A stretch of DNA of 64,000 nt from Rhodopseudomonas palustris. GTDB taxonomy: Bacteria > Pseudomonadota > Alphaproteobacteria > Rhizobiales > Xanthobacteraceae. This document shows positions 1-8,969 of the stretch, in pieces. Numbering within the stretch: the stretch's first letter is position 1; each line of letters starts with the position of its first letter. Location of the stretch: the NCBI RefSeq assembly GCF_003031265.1, contig NZ_CP019966.1, forward strand, positions 4,931,501 to 4,995,500. Reading direction: 5' to 3'. Made by a program: the position numbers and the translations under genes. Under the pieces are notes generated by a model, which was not told where the DNA came from, did not search any database, and saw nothing but the letters and a program-made list of their open reading frames with translations.

Positions 1-1
1 C

Positions 2-220
2 GTGCTGGCGCGGGCGGCGATCACCGTCGGCACCGAGACCGACGAATATATCGACCGCGCCCCCGAGGACACCGCACTGCAGAACCAGTTCAGCACCGAA
101 ATCGCCAATGGCGAACGCCGACTGCGCGAACTGGAGACCAGCATGGGCCACTACCAATTCCTCAAGACGGTGCTGGCGACGCGTTTTCCCGAGCACACGG
201 CCGCCGACGGCGCAAAGTAG
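2..220 (+). CDS. 3' part of an unrecognised gene (partial)
   Basis: An open frame runs in from the left edge and stops at a TAG at 218-220. The 72 visible residues are hydrophilic and rich in acidic and basic residues; the segment IANGERRLRELETSMGHYQF looks helical or coiled-coil-like. There is no signal peptide or membrane segment in this part. A GTG codon lies at 2-4, but with no upstream sequence it cannot be told whether this is a start or an internal valine, so the gene is treated as 5'-truncated by the window. I do not recognise the family. It is followed 126 bp later by the DUF2130 gene on the same strand. Confidence 0.5.
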   Translation: MLARAAITVGTETDEYIDRAPEDTALQNQFSTEIANGERRLRELETSMGHYQFLKTVLATRFPEHTAADGAK

Positions 221-346
221 CCGAGAGGTGGTAAGACCGAGCCGGCTGGCTCACCGGTGAGTTCCGCGCTCTTTCTCCGTGAACATTCCATGAACCTCGG
301 CTAGACTCCGCCGCATCGCTCCCGAGCCACGAGATTCGCAAATCCC

Positions 347-1636
347 ATGACCGATCTGACCATCACCTGCCCGAACTGCGCCTCGTCGGTGCCGCTGACC
401 GAGTCGCTGGCGGCGCCGCTTCTGAAGGACACGCAGGCCAAATACGAGCGGCTGATCAAGCAGAAGGATCAGGACATCGCCGGGCGCGAGCAGGCGCTGC
501 GGGCGCAGCAGGCGGAGGTCGAGAAGGCCAAGGCTGCAGTGGCGCAGCAGGTCTCCGACCAGGTGACGGCGGCGCGGGCGCGGATCGCCGCGGAGGAAGC
601 CGCCAAGGCGAAGCGCCTCGCGGAAAACGATCTCGCTGACAAGGCGCGGCAGCTTGCCGAGCTGCAGGAGGTGCTGAAGAGTCGCGACGCCAAGCTGGCC
701 GAGGCGCAGCAGGCGCAGGCCGAGTTTGTGAAGAAGCAGCGGCTGCTCGAGGACGAGAAGCGCGAGCTTCATCTGACGATCGAGAAGCAGGTCCAAGCCG
801 GCCTCGAAGAGGCGCGGCAGAAGGCCCAGCAGGCCGCCGAGGATAATCTGCGGCTCAAGGTCACCGAGAAGGAAGAGCAGATCGCCGCGATGCAGCGGCA
901 GATCGAGGATCTGAAGCGCAAGGCCGAACAGGGCTCGCAGCAATTGCAGGGCGAGGTGCTGGAGCTCGAACTCGAAGCCTCACTGCGCGCCAAGTTTCCG
1001 CACGACCAGATCGAGCCGGTGCCGAAAGGCGAGTTCGGCGGCGACGTGCTGCAGCGGGTGGTGAGCGCCGCGGCGCAGCCGTGCGGCAGCATCCTGTGGG
1101 AATTCAAGCGCACCAAAAACTGGTCGGACGGCTGGCTGACCAAGCTGCGTGACGACCAGCGCAAGGCCAAGGCCGAGCTGGCGCTGATCGTCTCCAACGC
1201 ATTGCCGAAGGGCGTGCACACCTTCGACCATATCGACGGCGTCTGGGTCACCGAAGCGCGCTGCGCGATCCCGGTGGCGATCGCACTGCGCCAGTCGCTG
1301 ATCGAGCTCGCCGCCGCGCGCCAGGCCGGCGTCGGCCAGCAGACCAAGATGGAGCTGACCTACCAGTACCTCACCGGCCCCGCGTTCCGGCAGCGGATCG
1401 AAGCGATCGTCGAGAAGTTCACCGAGATGCAGAGCGATCTCGACAAGGAACGCCGCTCGATGATGCGGATGTGGGCCAAGCGCGAGGCGCAGATCCGCGG
1501 CGTTCTCGAAGCCACCGCCGGAATGTATGGCGACCTGCAGGGTATCGCCGGCAAGGCGCTGGCCGAGATCGACGGCATGGCGCTGCCGATGCTGGAAGAC
1601 TTCAGCGACGACGACGGCGACAGCGAAGCGGCGTAA
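347..1636 (+). CDS. DUF2130 domain protein, coiled coil plus nuclease-like domain
   Basis: The 429-residue protein starts at ATG 347 with a short N-terminal segment containing a CPNC pair (residues 9-12), like half of a zinc ribbon. Residues about 25-200 form a long charged coiled coil rich in Ala, Glu, Lys and Gln. The C-terminal half is the DUF2130 domain: FPHDQIEPVPKGEFGGDV is followed by ILWEFKRTKNWSDGW. The spacing of an acidic residue and an E-x-K in predicted beta strands recalls PD-(D/E)XK nucleases, but activity is unproven. The tail is acidic (DFSDDDGDSEAA). No signal peptide is present, so the protein is cytoplasmic. The family assignment is firm; a DNA-related role is inference. 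Confidence 0.85.
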   Translation: MTDLTITCPNCASSVPLTESLAAPLLKDTQAKYERLIKQKDQDIAGREQALRAQQAEVEKAKAAVAQQVSDQVTAARARIAAEEAAKAKRLAENDLADKARQLAELQEVLKSRDAKLAEAQQAQAEFVKKQRLLEDEKRELHLTIEKQVQAGLEEARQKAQQAAEDNLRLKVTEKEEQIAAMQRQIEDLKRKAEQGSQQLQGEVLELELEASLRAKFPHDQIEPVPKGEFGGDVLQRVVSAAAQPCGSILWEFKRTKNWSDGWLTKLRDDQRKAKAELALIVSNALPKGVHTFDHIDGVWVTEARCAIPVAIALRQSLIELAAARQAGVGQQTKMELTYQYLTGPAFRQRIEAIVEKFTEMQSDLDKERRSMMRMWAKREAQIRGVLEATAGMYGDLQGIAGKALAEIDGMALPMLEDFSDDDGDSEAA

Positions 1637-1672
1637 GTCCGGTTCTATCCGCCCGCGCACAGGCGCGTAGAC

Positions 1673-2917
1673 TTAGGCGATCGTCCGGGCCTGTTCGGTG
1701 AGCCGGTCGCGATGCTCCGGCGCCGCGATGGCGATCATCCGCCGCGCGCGCTCCGCAAGGCTGCAGCCGCGTAGCTCGGCGACGCCCCATTCGGTGACGA
1801 TCGCGTCGACGTCTGCCCGCGGCGTCGTCACCGTCTCGACCCGTGCGACGATCCGGCTCGCTCCATCCGGCGCCGTCGCCGGCAGCGCGATCAGCGCCCG
1901 GCCACCCGGCGAGGCATTGGCGCCGCGGACGAAATCGAGTTGGCCACCAATCGCGCCGATGGCGGTGCCGTTCAGCGTCTCGGCGTTGACGCTGCCGTCG
2001 AGCCCGACCTGCAAGGCCGAGTTGATCGCAGTCAGCCTGCTGATCCGTCCCAACACGCCGTGATCGTGGGTGTAGGCGGCCGGCTGCAGCCGCACCGACC
2101 TATTTTGATGCGCGAACCGATACAGCCGCTGTGTGCCGATCAGCTGATTGGTGACGGTGACGCAGGGATCGACGCCCTTGCGTGCATTGGTGACGACGCC
2201 GCACTCGATCAGCTCGACCACCGCGTCGTTGATCAGGCCGGAATGGATGCCGAGATCGCGCGCATGCGCCAGCGACGACAGGATCGCATCCGGAATCTTG
2301 CCGACGCCGAACTGCAGCGTGGCGCCATCGGCGATCAGCCCGGCGGCGTTGGCGGCGATCCTGCGTGACACGTCGTCGAGTGTGCCCGATGGCAGCTCCA
2401 GCGGCTGGCGCCGCGCGGCGACGCGAATGTGGATCGGCACCTCGTCCGGCCACTCCGCGCCATATGTGAACGGCGCGTCTGGATTGATCTCGGCGATCAC
2501 CACCCGGGCGCGGCGCGCGGCATCGATGACGTAGTCGCACGACAGGCTGGCGCTGAGGCGGCCGTCGGGCGCTTCTGCGAGCTGCACCAGCACGACATCG
2601 GCGCGGTGGCGGCCGGTGGCGAAGTCGGCGCAGAACGCCGAGTAGTTGCTGGGAATGACATCGAGCCGGCCCGCGCGCGCCAGCTTCCGAGCGTTGCCGA
2701 TCACGCCGTAGCTGACGAACGAGACGTTCGGCAGCGCGGCCACGAACGTGTCCGAGAACACCGGCCCGACCATCAGCCGGAATGGCGGCAGATCAGCCGC
2801 CTGCACCATCAGCGCCTCGGTCAGCGTCAGCGGCTCGGCGGTCGCCTGGCCGCACACCACGAGATCGCCGGCGCGGATCAGGCCGGCGAAGTCGATCGGC
2901 GCGCTCTCGTCGGACAT
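1673..2917 (-). CDS. Acetyl-CoA hydrolase/transferase family protein with catalytic Glu replaced
   Basis: This 414-residue protein belongs to the acetyl-CoA hydrolase / 4-hydroxybutyrate CoA-transferase family. The family normally swaps CoA between acyl groups through a covalent glutamyl-CoA intermediate. The hallmark region LQFGVGKIPDAI (about 202-213), then DLGIHSGLINDA, then GVVTNARKG, is recognisable. The active-site Glu in the usual GIHTEMxxDG context reads Gly here (H225-S226-G227), so classic transferase chemistry is doubtful. I chose ATG 2917 (MSDESAPID) because a longer frame to 2980 would run into the upstream acyl-CoA dehydrogenase; this leaves a 25-bp gap. It is the last gene of the TRAP transporter / acyl-CoA dehydrogenase operon. 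Confidence 0.8.
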   Translation of the reverse strand: MSDESAPIDFAGLIRAGDLVVCGQATAEPLTLTEALMVQAADLPPFRLMVGPVFSDTFVAALPNVSFVSYGVIGNARKLARAGRLDVIPSNYSAFCADFATGRHRADVVLVQLAEAPDGRLSASLSCDYVIDAARRARVVIAEINPDAPFTYGAEWPDEVPIHIRVAARRQPLELPSGTLDDVSRRIAANAAGLIADGATLQFGVGKIPDAILSSLAHARDLGIHSGLINDAVVELIECGVVTNARKGVDPCVTVTNQLIGTQRLYRFAHQNRSVRLQPAAYTHDHGVLGRISRLTAINSALQVGLDGSVNAETLNGTAIGAIGGQLDFVRGANASPGGRALIALPATAPDGASRIVARVETVTTPRADVDAIVTEWGVAELRGCSLAERARRMIAIAAPEHRDRLTEQARTIA

Positions 2918-2942
2918 CGGCGGCCTCGCGCCGGACCCGCGT

Positions 2943-4109
2943 TCAGTACGACTTCGCCAGGCCGAGCACCTTCTCGGCAATGAAGCTGAGCGCGAGCTGC
3001 GGGCTGACCGGCGCGATCCGCGGGATCATCACTTCGCGCAAATAGCGCTCGACGTGATACTCCTTGGCGTAGCCGAAGCCGCCATGGGTCATCACCGCCT
3101 GCTCGCAGGCCTGGAAGCCCGCCTCACCGGCCAGATACTTCGCCGCATTGGCGGCAGCGCCGCACGGCATGCCCTGGTCGTATTGCCACGCCGCCGACAT
3201 CACCATCAGCCAGGCGGCTTCGAGCTCGACCCAGTTCTTTGCCAGCGGATGCTGGATCCCCTGGTTCTGGCCGATCGGGCGGTTGAACACGATCCGGCTC
3301 TTGGCGTAGTCGGCGGCACGCGACAGCGCCAGCTTGCCGAGCCCGACCGCTTCGGCCGCGATCAGGACCCGCTCGGGGTTCATGCCTTCCAGGATGTAGT
3401 GGAAGCCCTTGCCCTCCTCGCCGATGCGATCGGTTTCCGGGATCTCGAAATCCTCGAAGAATAGCTCGTTGGAGTCGACGATCTTGCGACCCATCTTCTC
3501 GATCTCATGCACCTTGATTTTGGTGCGATCGAAATCGGCATAGAACAGGCTGAGGCCGTGGGTCGGCGACTTCACCTCTTCGAGCGGCGTGGTGCGCGCC
3601 AGCAGCAGGATCTTGTTCGCGACTTGCGCGGTCGAGATCCACACCTTCTGGCCGTTGACGACGTAGCGGTCGCCCTTCCGCACCGCGCGGGTCTTGAGCT
3701 GGGTGGTGTTGAGGCCGGTGTTCGGCTCGGTCACGGCGAAACAGGCTTTATCGCGGCCCTCGACCATCGGCGGCAGCATCCGCTGGCGCTGCTCCTCGGT
3801 GCCGAACACCACGACGGGATTGAGACCGAACACGTTGATATGCACCGCCGATGCGCCCGACATGCCGGCGCCGGATTCCGAGATCGCGCGCATCATGATC
3901 GCCGCCTCGGTGATGCCGAGGCCGGAGCCGCCATAGGCCTCCGGCACGCAGATCCCGAGCCAGCCGGCATCGGCCAGCGCCTTGTGGAAGTCGTGCGGGA
4001 AGCCGCCCTCGCGATCCTTCTTCAGCCAATAGGCGTCGTCGAAGCCCTCGCAGATCTTGGCGATGGCATCGCGGATGGCTTCCTGCTGATCGGTGAGTGC
4101 GAAGTCCAT
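2943..4109 (-). CDS. Acyl-CoA dehydrogenase
   Basis: A full-length (388 aa) FAD-dependent acyl-CoA dehydrogenase introduces an alpha,beta double bond into an acyl-CoA and hands electrons to ETF. The flavin/substrate motifs CFAVTEPNTGLNTTQLKTRA (about 130-150) and the C-terminal QACEQAVMTHGGFGYAKEYH region are typical. It starts at ATG 4109, 54 bp downstream of the TRAP large permease gene, and is likely co-transcribed with it. In the neighbourhood of a CoA-transferase, MaoC hydratase and CitE-like lyase, a methyl-branched C5 acyl-CoA such as methylsuccinyl-CoA is a reasonable but unproven substrate. Confidence 0.92.
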   Translation of the reverse strand: MDFALTDQQEAIRDAIAKICEGFDDAYWLKKDREGGFPHDFHKALADAGWLGICVPEAYGGSGLGITEAAIMMRAISESGAGMSGASAVHINVFGLNPVVVFGTEEQRQRMLPPMVEGRDKACFAVTEPNTGLNTTQLKTRAVRKGDRYVVNGQKVWISTAQVANKILLLARTTPLEEVKSPTHGLSLFYADFDRTKIKVHEIEKMGRKIVDSNELFFEDFEIPETDRIGEEGKGFHYILEGMNPERVLIAAEAVGLGKLALSRAADYAKSRIVFNRPIGQNQGIQHPLAKNWVELEAAWLMVMSAAWQYDQGMPCGAAANAAKYLAGEAGFQACEQAVMTHGGFGYAKEYHVERYLREVMIPRIAPVSPQLALSFIAEKVLGLAKSY

Positions 4110-4163
4110 GACTGGCTCTTTGTGTTGTTGTTGCTTGACGGACGAGCGGACGTTGCGTGAGGC

Positions 4164-5453
4164 CTAGGGCGCCATCTGCGACGGCAGCCACAGAATGATG
4201 CTCGGGAACGCCACCATGATGGCGATCGCGATCAGGTGGGCGATGAAGTGCGGGAACGTGCCATGGAACACTTCGGCGACCGGCCGCTTGGCGTAGCGCG
4301 CGACGATGAAGCAGTTCAACCCGACCGGCGGCGTGATCATCCCGACTTCCGCGGTGACGATCTTGATCACCCCGAACCAGATCGGATCGAAGCCGAGCGA
4401 CTTGATCAGCGGCATCACGATCGGCACCGTCAGCACCAGGATGGCGATCTGATCCATGAACGAGCCGAGCACGATGTAGCCGCACAGGATCAGCGTGATG
4501 ATCACCCAGCGCGAGGTCTCCAGCGACCCGACCCAGGCGACGAGATCCTGGGTGACATGGGTGAGCGTGAAGAAGTAACCGAAGATCGACGCACCGACCA
4601 GGATGGTCACGATCATGCAGGTGCCGTAGCTGGCGCTGAGCAGCGCCTTGTACAGCGTCCTCGGCGTCACCTTGCCCTTGGAGATCGCCAGCACCAGCGC
4701 ACCGGCGGCACCGAGCGCCGAGGCCTCGGTCGGGGTGGCGACGCCGAGATAGATCGTGCCGGTGACCAGCGTGAACAGTGCCAGCATCGGGCCGATCTGC
4801 CACAGCAGCACGAAGCGCTCGCGCCACGGTACCGACGCCACCCGAGGCGCGTGGGACGGATCGAGCCAGACCAGGACGTAGATCGTCGCCATGATGGTCG
4901 CGGTGACCAGCGCGGCGGGAATGATGCCGCCAATCAAGAGCTGCCCGATGTTGACCTCGGCGAGCAGGCCGAAGATCACCAGCGCCACGCTGGGCGGGAT
5001 CAGCATCGCCAGCGTGCCGGAGATCGCCACCACGCCGGCCGCCATCTTCGGCTCGTAGCCCTGCTTGATCATCGCCGGCAGGCTGGTCGACGACAGCGTC
5101 GCGGCCGACGCGGTGCTGGTGCCGCAGATCGCGCCGAAGCCGGCGCCGGCGAGCGCGGTCGCCATGCCGAGGCCGCCGGGGATGCGGCCAACCCAGGCGG
5201 AGGCGGTTTTGAACAACGCGTCGGCGACACCGGAGAGCAGGACGAGTTCTGCCATCAGCAGGAACATCGGGATGGTGATCAGTTCATAGGACGACACCGT
5301 CGACAGCGGGGCAGTTTCCAGGATGCCAAAAAGCGTGCCGGTGCCGCCGACCATCAGCAGGCCGACCGAGCCGGAGAACGCCATCGCGAAGCCAACCGGC
5401 GTGCCTATCGCGAGCAGGACGAACAGCAAGCCGAGAACGATCAAGGTTGTCAT
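4164..5453 (-). CDS. TRAP transporter large permease (DctM-like)
   Basis: The 429-residue, highly hydrophobic inner-membrane protein has about 12 membrane segments, as expected for the DctM subunit that forms the ion-coupled transport channel of TRAP transporters. It shows family signatures such as GTPVGFAMAFSGSVGL near the N terminus, GAGFGAICGTSTASAATLSS, and MITPPVGLNCFI near the C terminus. It starts 11 bp after the DctQ stop codon. Together with the DctQ and DctP genes upstream it makes a complete three-component, sodium-driven importer, probably for a carboxylic acid used by the surrounding acyl-CoA enzymes. Confidence 0.95.
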   Translation of the reverse strand: MTTLIVLGLLFVLLAIGTPVGFAMAFSGSVGLLMVGGTGTLFGILETAPLSTVSSYELITIPMFLLMAELVLLSGVADALFKTASAWVGRIPGGLGMATALAGAGFGAICGTSTASAATLSSTSLPAMIKQGYEPKMAAGVVAISGTLAMLIPPSVALVIFGLLAEVNIGQLLIGGIIPAALVTATIMATIYVLVWLDPSHAPRVASVPWRERFVLLWQIGPMLALFTLVTGTIYLGVATPTEASALGAAGALVLAISKGKVTPRTLYKALLSASYGTCMIVTILVGASIFGYFFTLTHVTQDLVAWVGSLETSRWVIITLILCGYIVLGSFMDQIAILVLTVPIVMPLIKSLGFDPIWFGVIKIVTAEVGMITPPVGLNCFIVARYAKRPVAEVFHGTFPHFIAHLIAIAIMVAFPSIILWLPSQMAP

Positions 5454-5464
5454 GTCGGCCGCCG

Positions 5465-6016
5465 CTATTCGAAGGACTTGGCTTCACCGACCCCGACCAG
5501 GGGCGGCAACGGATAGAGGTCGCGGCCGGTGACGAGGCTCGCCACATGGCCCGCGAGCATCAGCACGAGCCGCAGCACCAGCACGCCGCAGCCGAACGGC
5601 ACCAGCGCCGCCGAAATCCAGGTCGGCCACGGGATCGCGCCGGCGAGCACGTCGTTTTGCTGGAAGTTATCGAGCGCGCGGTCGAAGCCGACCTTGCACA
5701 GCAGCGCGAACACGAACAGGCCGGTCAGCGCGGTGACGATCTCGGCGAGGCGCCGCCCCGCGAGAGAGAACCGCGGCACCAGAATGTCGACGCCGACATG
5801 AACGTGCTCACGCAGCGCGTCCGACAGCGTCAGGAAGAACACGCCAGCCATCAAATAGAGGCCGATCAGATCGTAGGTGAAGGAGAAAGGACGGTTCAGC
5901 GCGTAGCGCATGAAAACGTCCGCCACTACCAGCACCATGATCGCGAACATGAAGGTGACCGCGATCAACGTCAGCGCTCGTTCGAGCGCGGCGAGAGCGG
6001 CACTGGCTCGCTGCAT
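5465..6016 (-). CDS. TRAP transporter small permease (DctQ-like)
   Basis: This small membrane protein (183 aa from ATG 6016) has four predicted membrane segments and the DctQ signature: an internal region with FMRYALNRPFSFTYDLIGLY followed by LSDALREHVHVGVDIL. DctQ binds DctM and is needed for TRAP transport. A GTG lies directly before the ATG; I take the ATG, which has a GGAG about 9 bases upstream. Gene order is DctP, DctQ, DctM in one operon. Confidence 0.92.
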   Translation of the reverse strand: MQRASAALAALERALTLIAVTFMFAIMVLVVADVFMRYALNRPFSFTYDLIGLYLMAGVFFLTLSDALREHVHVGVDILVPRFSLAGRRLAEIVTALTGLFVFALLCKVGFDRALDNFQQNDVLAGAIPWPTWISAALVPFGCGVLVLRLVLMLAGHVASLVTGRDLYPLPPLVGVGEAKSFE

Positions 6017-6048
6017 CACGCGGTCTCCACGCGTTGTCTAGGGGACGC

Positions 6049-7074
6049 TTACTTGCCGGCACCAGCGGCGAGCAGGCTCTGGAACTCTTCGAGTGCCTGC
6101 GTGCCCGGCTTACCGCGGGAGTCGATGCCGGCGGCCCATTCCTTGGCGACGCCCTTCAGCTTGTCCTTCATCTGCGCCTTGGTGGCGTCAGGGATCGGAT
6201 CGAAGGTCACGCCTGCGTCGTTGAGCTGCTTGCGGGTCTGCTGCTGTTCCTTGTCAACGTCGGCGCAGACCTTCGGCTCGATCGCCTCGGAGGCTTCTTC
6301 CATCGCCTTCTTGACGTCGTCCGGCAGCTTGGCCCAGGCCCGCTCGCTGATCGAATAAGCGACGATGAACGAGCCGAAGCTGACACCGTCGGTGGCGTGC
6401 TTGACCAGCTTGTCGAGGCCGTAGGACGCGATGCTGTCGGCCGGGAACAGCACCCCGTCCATGGTGCCGCGCGCCAGCGACTCATAGGCATCCGGCGCCG
6501 CCATGCGCACCGGCACGGCGCCAAGCGCGCGCAGGGTCAGGTCCTGCGCGCCGCCGGTCGAGCGCAGCTTCAGGCCCTGGATCGTGTCCATCGAGTCGAC
6601 CTTCTGCTTCACCGTGAACACCTGATACGGCGGCAGCACCACGGCCATCAGCAGCTTGATCTTGTTGGGCGCGTATTCCTGCTTGGCGAGCACGCCGTCA
6701 CGTGCGCTCTTCCAATAGGCCATCGTGCCCTGACAGCTCGTGGTGAACGACTCCGGCAGTTGCGCGACTTCCGACAGCGGCATCTTGTCGGACGCGTAGG
6801 ACGGCGCGATGTAGCCGATGTCGACAACGCCCGACTGGGTCAGGCGCAGCAGGTCGGTCGCCTTGCCCATCTGCTGGTTCGGATAATAGCTGAAGGTCAC
6901 CGCGCCGTTGGTGCGCTTGGTGACGTCGTCCATCCACGGCTTCAGCATCAGGCGGACCAGATAGTGCCCGGCGGGAAACGAGTCGGCGACCTTGAGTTCG
7001 AGCGCCTGAGCAGGCGCCAACGCCATCGTCACCGGCAGCGACAACGCCACCGCCCAAGCCACGCTTGTCCGCAT
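6049..7074 (-). CDS. TRAP transporter periplasmic solute-binding protein (DctP-like)
   Basis: A 341-residue periplasmic binding protein begins with an N-terminal Sec signal peptide (MRTSVAWAVALSLPVTMALA, cleavage probably after the ALA-PAQA stretch). The mature part has the DctP fold landmarks, including LKLRSTGGAQDLTLRALGAV, which carries the conserved Arg that pairs with the substrate carboxylate. It is the first gene of the operon leading to DctQ, DctM, acyl-CoA dehydrogenase and the CoA hydrolase homologue. An upstream intergenic region (7075-7275) separates it from the divergent CoA-transferase operon, so the two operons are probably jointly regulated, perhaps by the IclR protein at 9858-10589. 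Confidence 0.93.
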   Translation of the reverse strand: MRTSVAWAVALSLPVTMALAPAQALELKVADSFPAGHYLVRLMLKPWMDDVTKRTNGAVTFSYYPNQQMGKATDLLRLTQSGVVDIGYIAPSYASDKMPLSEVAQLPESFTTSCQGTMAYWKSARDGVLAKQEYAPNKIKLLMAVVLPPYQVFTVKQKVDSMDTIQGLKLRSTGGAQDLTLRALGAVPVRMAAPDAYESLARGTMDGVLFPADSIASYGLDKLVKHATDGVSFGSFIVAYSISERAWAKLPDDVKKAMEEASEAIEPKVCADVDKEQQQTRKQLNDAGVTFDPIPDATKAQMKDKLKGVAKEWAAGIDSRGKPGTQALEEFQSLLAAGAGK

Positions 7075-7218
7075 CCGAAGTCCTCCCTGTGTCCGTCCGC
7101 AGCAGCGGCCGGGGCGGCTTGTGCCGCTTTGATGGAGGGATCGTACATACAGGTGAATTTTTTAGTCAATATGATGGACAGTGCATGGAGCTATGCGCCG
7201 CGCGAACAGCCAAATCGG

Positions 7219-7275
7219 TTGACCGGGTTATTTTTTGAATTCTAGCTACACGCGTGTGAACTGAAGGATCGCGCG
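7219..7275 (+). promoter_or_regulatory. Possible promoter and ribosome binding site of the CoA-transferase operon
   Basis: The 7075-7275 gap between the divergent operons is unusually AT-rich for this window. A TTGACC at 7219-7224 resembles a -35 element; the expected -10 position (about 7242) has only a weak CTAGCTA. AAGGA at 7264-7268 lies eight bases before the TTG start at 7276 and supports that unusual start codon. The -35/-10 assignment is tentative. Confidence 0.3.
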
Positions 7276-8472
7276 TTGGGACCCCTGTCTGGCATTACGA
7301 TACTCGACCTGACCTCGGTGCTGATGGGGCCCTATGCCACTCAGACGCTCGCCGACATGGGCGCGGACGTCATCAAGGTCGAGAGCCCGGAGGGCGACAT
7401 CGTTCGCCATATCGGTCCCGGCCGCACGCCCGGCATGGGTGGGATGTTTCTCAACACCAATCGCGGCAAGCGCAGCATCGTTATCGATCTCAAGCAGGAG
7501 GAAGGTCGGCAGGCTCTGCTGCAGCTCGCCGCGCGAGCCAACGCTTTGATCTACAACGTGCGTCCGCAGGCGATGGCACGGCTCGGCCTGAGCTACGAGC
7601 AGGTCGCCGCGGTCAATCCGGGCATCATCTATCTCGGCGCATTCGGCTACGGCCAGGACGGCCCCTACGCCGCCAAGCCGGCCTATGACGATCTGATCCA
7701 GGGCGCGGCCGGCGTGCCGACGCTGCTCGCGGCGGCCGGCGACGGCACCCCGCGCTACGTGCCGATCACCATCGCCGATCGCATCGTCGGGCTGATGGCC
7801 GTCAACGCCATGCTCGGCGCACTGCTGCATCAGCAGCGCACCGGCGAAGGCCAGCGCATCGACGTGCCGATGTTCGAGTCGATGGCCTCATTCGTGCTGG
7901 TCGATCATCTCGGCGGACTGACCTATGAGCCGCCGCTCGACCATGGCGGCTACGCCCGCCTGCTGTCGCGCTCCCGCAAGCCGTACCGCACCAGCGACGG
8001 CTATCTGTGCGTGCTGATCTACAACGACAAGCAATGGCGCAGCTTCTTCGAGGCGATCGACCGCACCGATTTCCTGGCGCAGCCACGTTTCGCCAATCAC
8101 GCGGCGCGCACCCGACACATCGACGAGATCTACGAAGAGATCGGCGCCATCTTCCAAACCCGCACCACCGCGGACTGGCGCGAACTGCTGGAGCGCGCCG
8201 ATATTCCGGTGATGCCGATGCACAGCATGGAGTCGATCCTCGACGATCCGCATCTGCGTGCGGTCGGCTTCTTCGAGACCGTCGAGCACCCGGTCGAAGG
8301 ACGCGTACGCCAGATGAAAGTGCCGTCGACCTGGAGCGCGACACAGCCGGAGCCCGGCGCTCCAGCGCCGACACTCGGCGGCAACGGCCGCGACATCCTC
8401 ATCGAAGCAGGGTTCTCGGCCGCGGAGATCGACCGCCTGGGCCACAGCAAGGCGGTGCATCTGCCCGACTGA
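7276..8472 (+). CDS. CaiB/BaiF family (class III) CoA-transferase
   Basis: A 398-residue class III CoA-transferase moves CoA from a donor such as succinyl-CoA to a carboxylic acid. The N terminus ITILDLTSVLMGPYATQTLADMGADVIKVESPEGD is diagnostic; the aspartate that forms the acyl anhydride in the family is expected in the later RPAYDDLIQ-like region, seen here as PAYDDLIQGAAGV. Translation starts at TTG 7276 with AAGGA upstream. It is the first gene of a four-gene set with the MaoC hydratase, CitE-like lyase and IclR regulator, a layout like itaconate CoA-transferase loci, although the exact acid is not determinable here. Confidence 0.9.
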   Translation: MGPLSGITILDLTSVLMGPYATQTLADMGADVIKVESPEGDIVRHIGPGRTPGMGGMFLNTNRGKRSIVIDLKQEEGRQALLQLAARANALIYNVRPQAMARLGLSYEQVAAVNPGIIYLGAFGYGQDGPYAAKPAYDDLIQGAAGVPTLLAAAGDGTPRYVPITIADRIVGLMAVNAMLGALLHQQRTGEGQRIDVPMFESMASFVLVDHLGGLTYEPPLDHGGYARLLSRSRKPYRTSDGYLCVLIYNDKQWRSFFEAIDRTDFLAQPRFANHAARTRHIDEIYEEIGAIFQTRTTADWRELLERADIPVMPMHSMESILDDPHLRAVGFFETVEHPVEGRVRQMKVPSTWSATQPEPGAPAPTLGGNGRDILIEAGFSAAEIDRLGHSKAVHLPD

Positions 8473-8516
8473 CACCGGCCCGCGGGCCCAATTGAATCAC
8501 AGGGAGACGACGATCA

Positions 8517-8969
8517 ATGGCGGGGATGTACTTCGAGGAGTTCGAGGTCGGCCAGGAATTCCGGCATGCGCTGACGCGCACGGTCACCGAGATGGACAAC
8601 ACGATGTTCAGCCTGCTGACGCTGAACCCGCAGCCGCTGCACATCGACGCGCATTTTGCGGAGAAGACCGAATTCGGCCAGCGTATTTTCAACAGCCTGT
8701 ACACGCTCGGCATCATGATCGGCATGACCGTCTATGATACGACGCTGGGCACGACCGTTGCTAATCTCGGCATGACCGACGTGACCTTCCCCAAGCCCGT
8801 ATTCCACGGTGATACGCTGCGCGCCACCACGAAAGTGCTGTCGAAACGCGAGTCGAAGTCGCGCCCGAACGCCGGCATCGTCGAGTTCGAACACCACGCG
8901 CTAAACCAGAACGACGAGATCGTCGGCAGGTGCCTGCGCACGGCGCTGATGCACAAGAGGCCGGCCTGA
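8517..8969 (+). CDS. MaoC-like hotdog dehydratase/hydratase
   Basis: This 150-residue single-hotdog MaoC family protein adds or removes water across an enoyl-CoA double bond. The hydratase motif appears as [30 protein letters not shown], where the Asp/His-type catalytic pair of the family maps to N40-P-Q-P-L-H-I-D46. An AGGGAGA ribosome binding site sits just before ATG 8517. The stop codon shares its last base with the start of the next gene (TGATG), so the hydratase and lyase are translationally coupled. In context it may act on a C5 enoyl-CoA such as itaconyl- or mesaconyl-CoA. Confidence 0.88.
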   Translation: MAGMYFEEFEVGQEFRHALTRTVTEMDNTMFSLLTLNPQPLHIDAHFAEKTEFGQRIFNSLYTLGIMIGMTVYDTTLGTTVANLGMTDVTFPKPVFHGDTLRATTKVLSKRESKSRPNAGIVEFEHHALNQNDEIVGRCLRTALMHKRPA

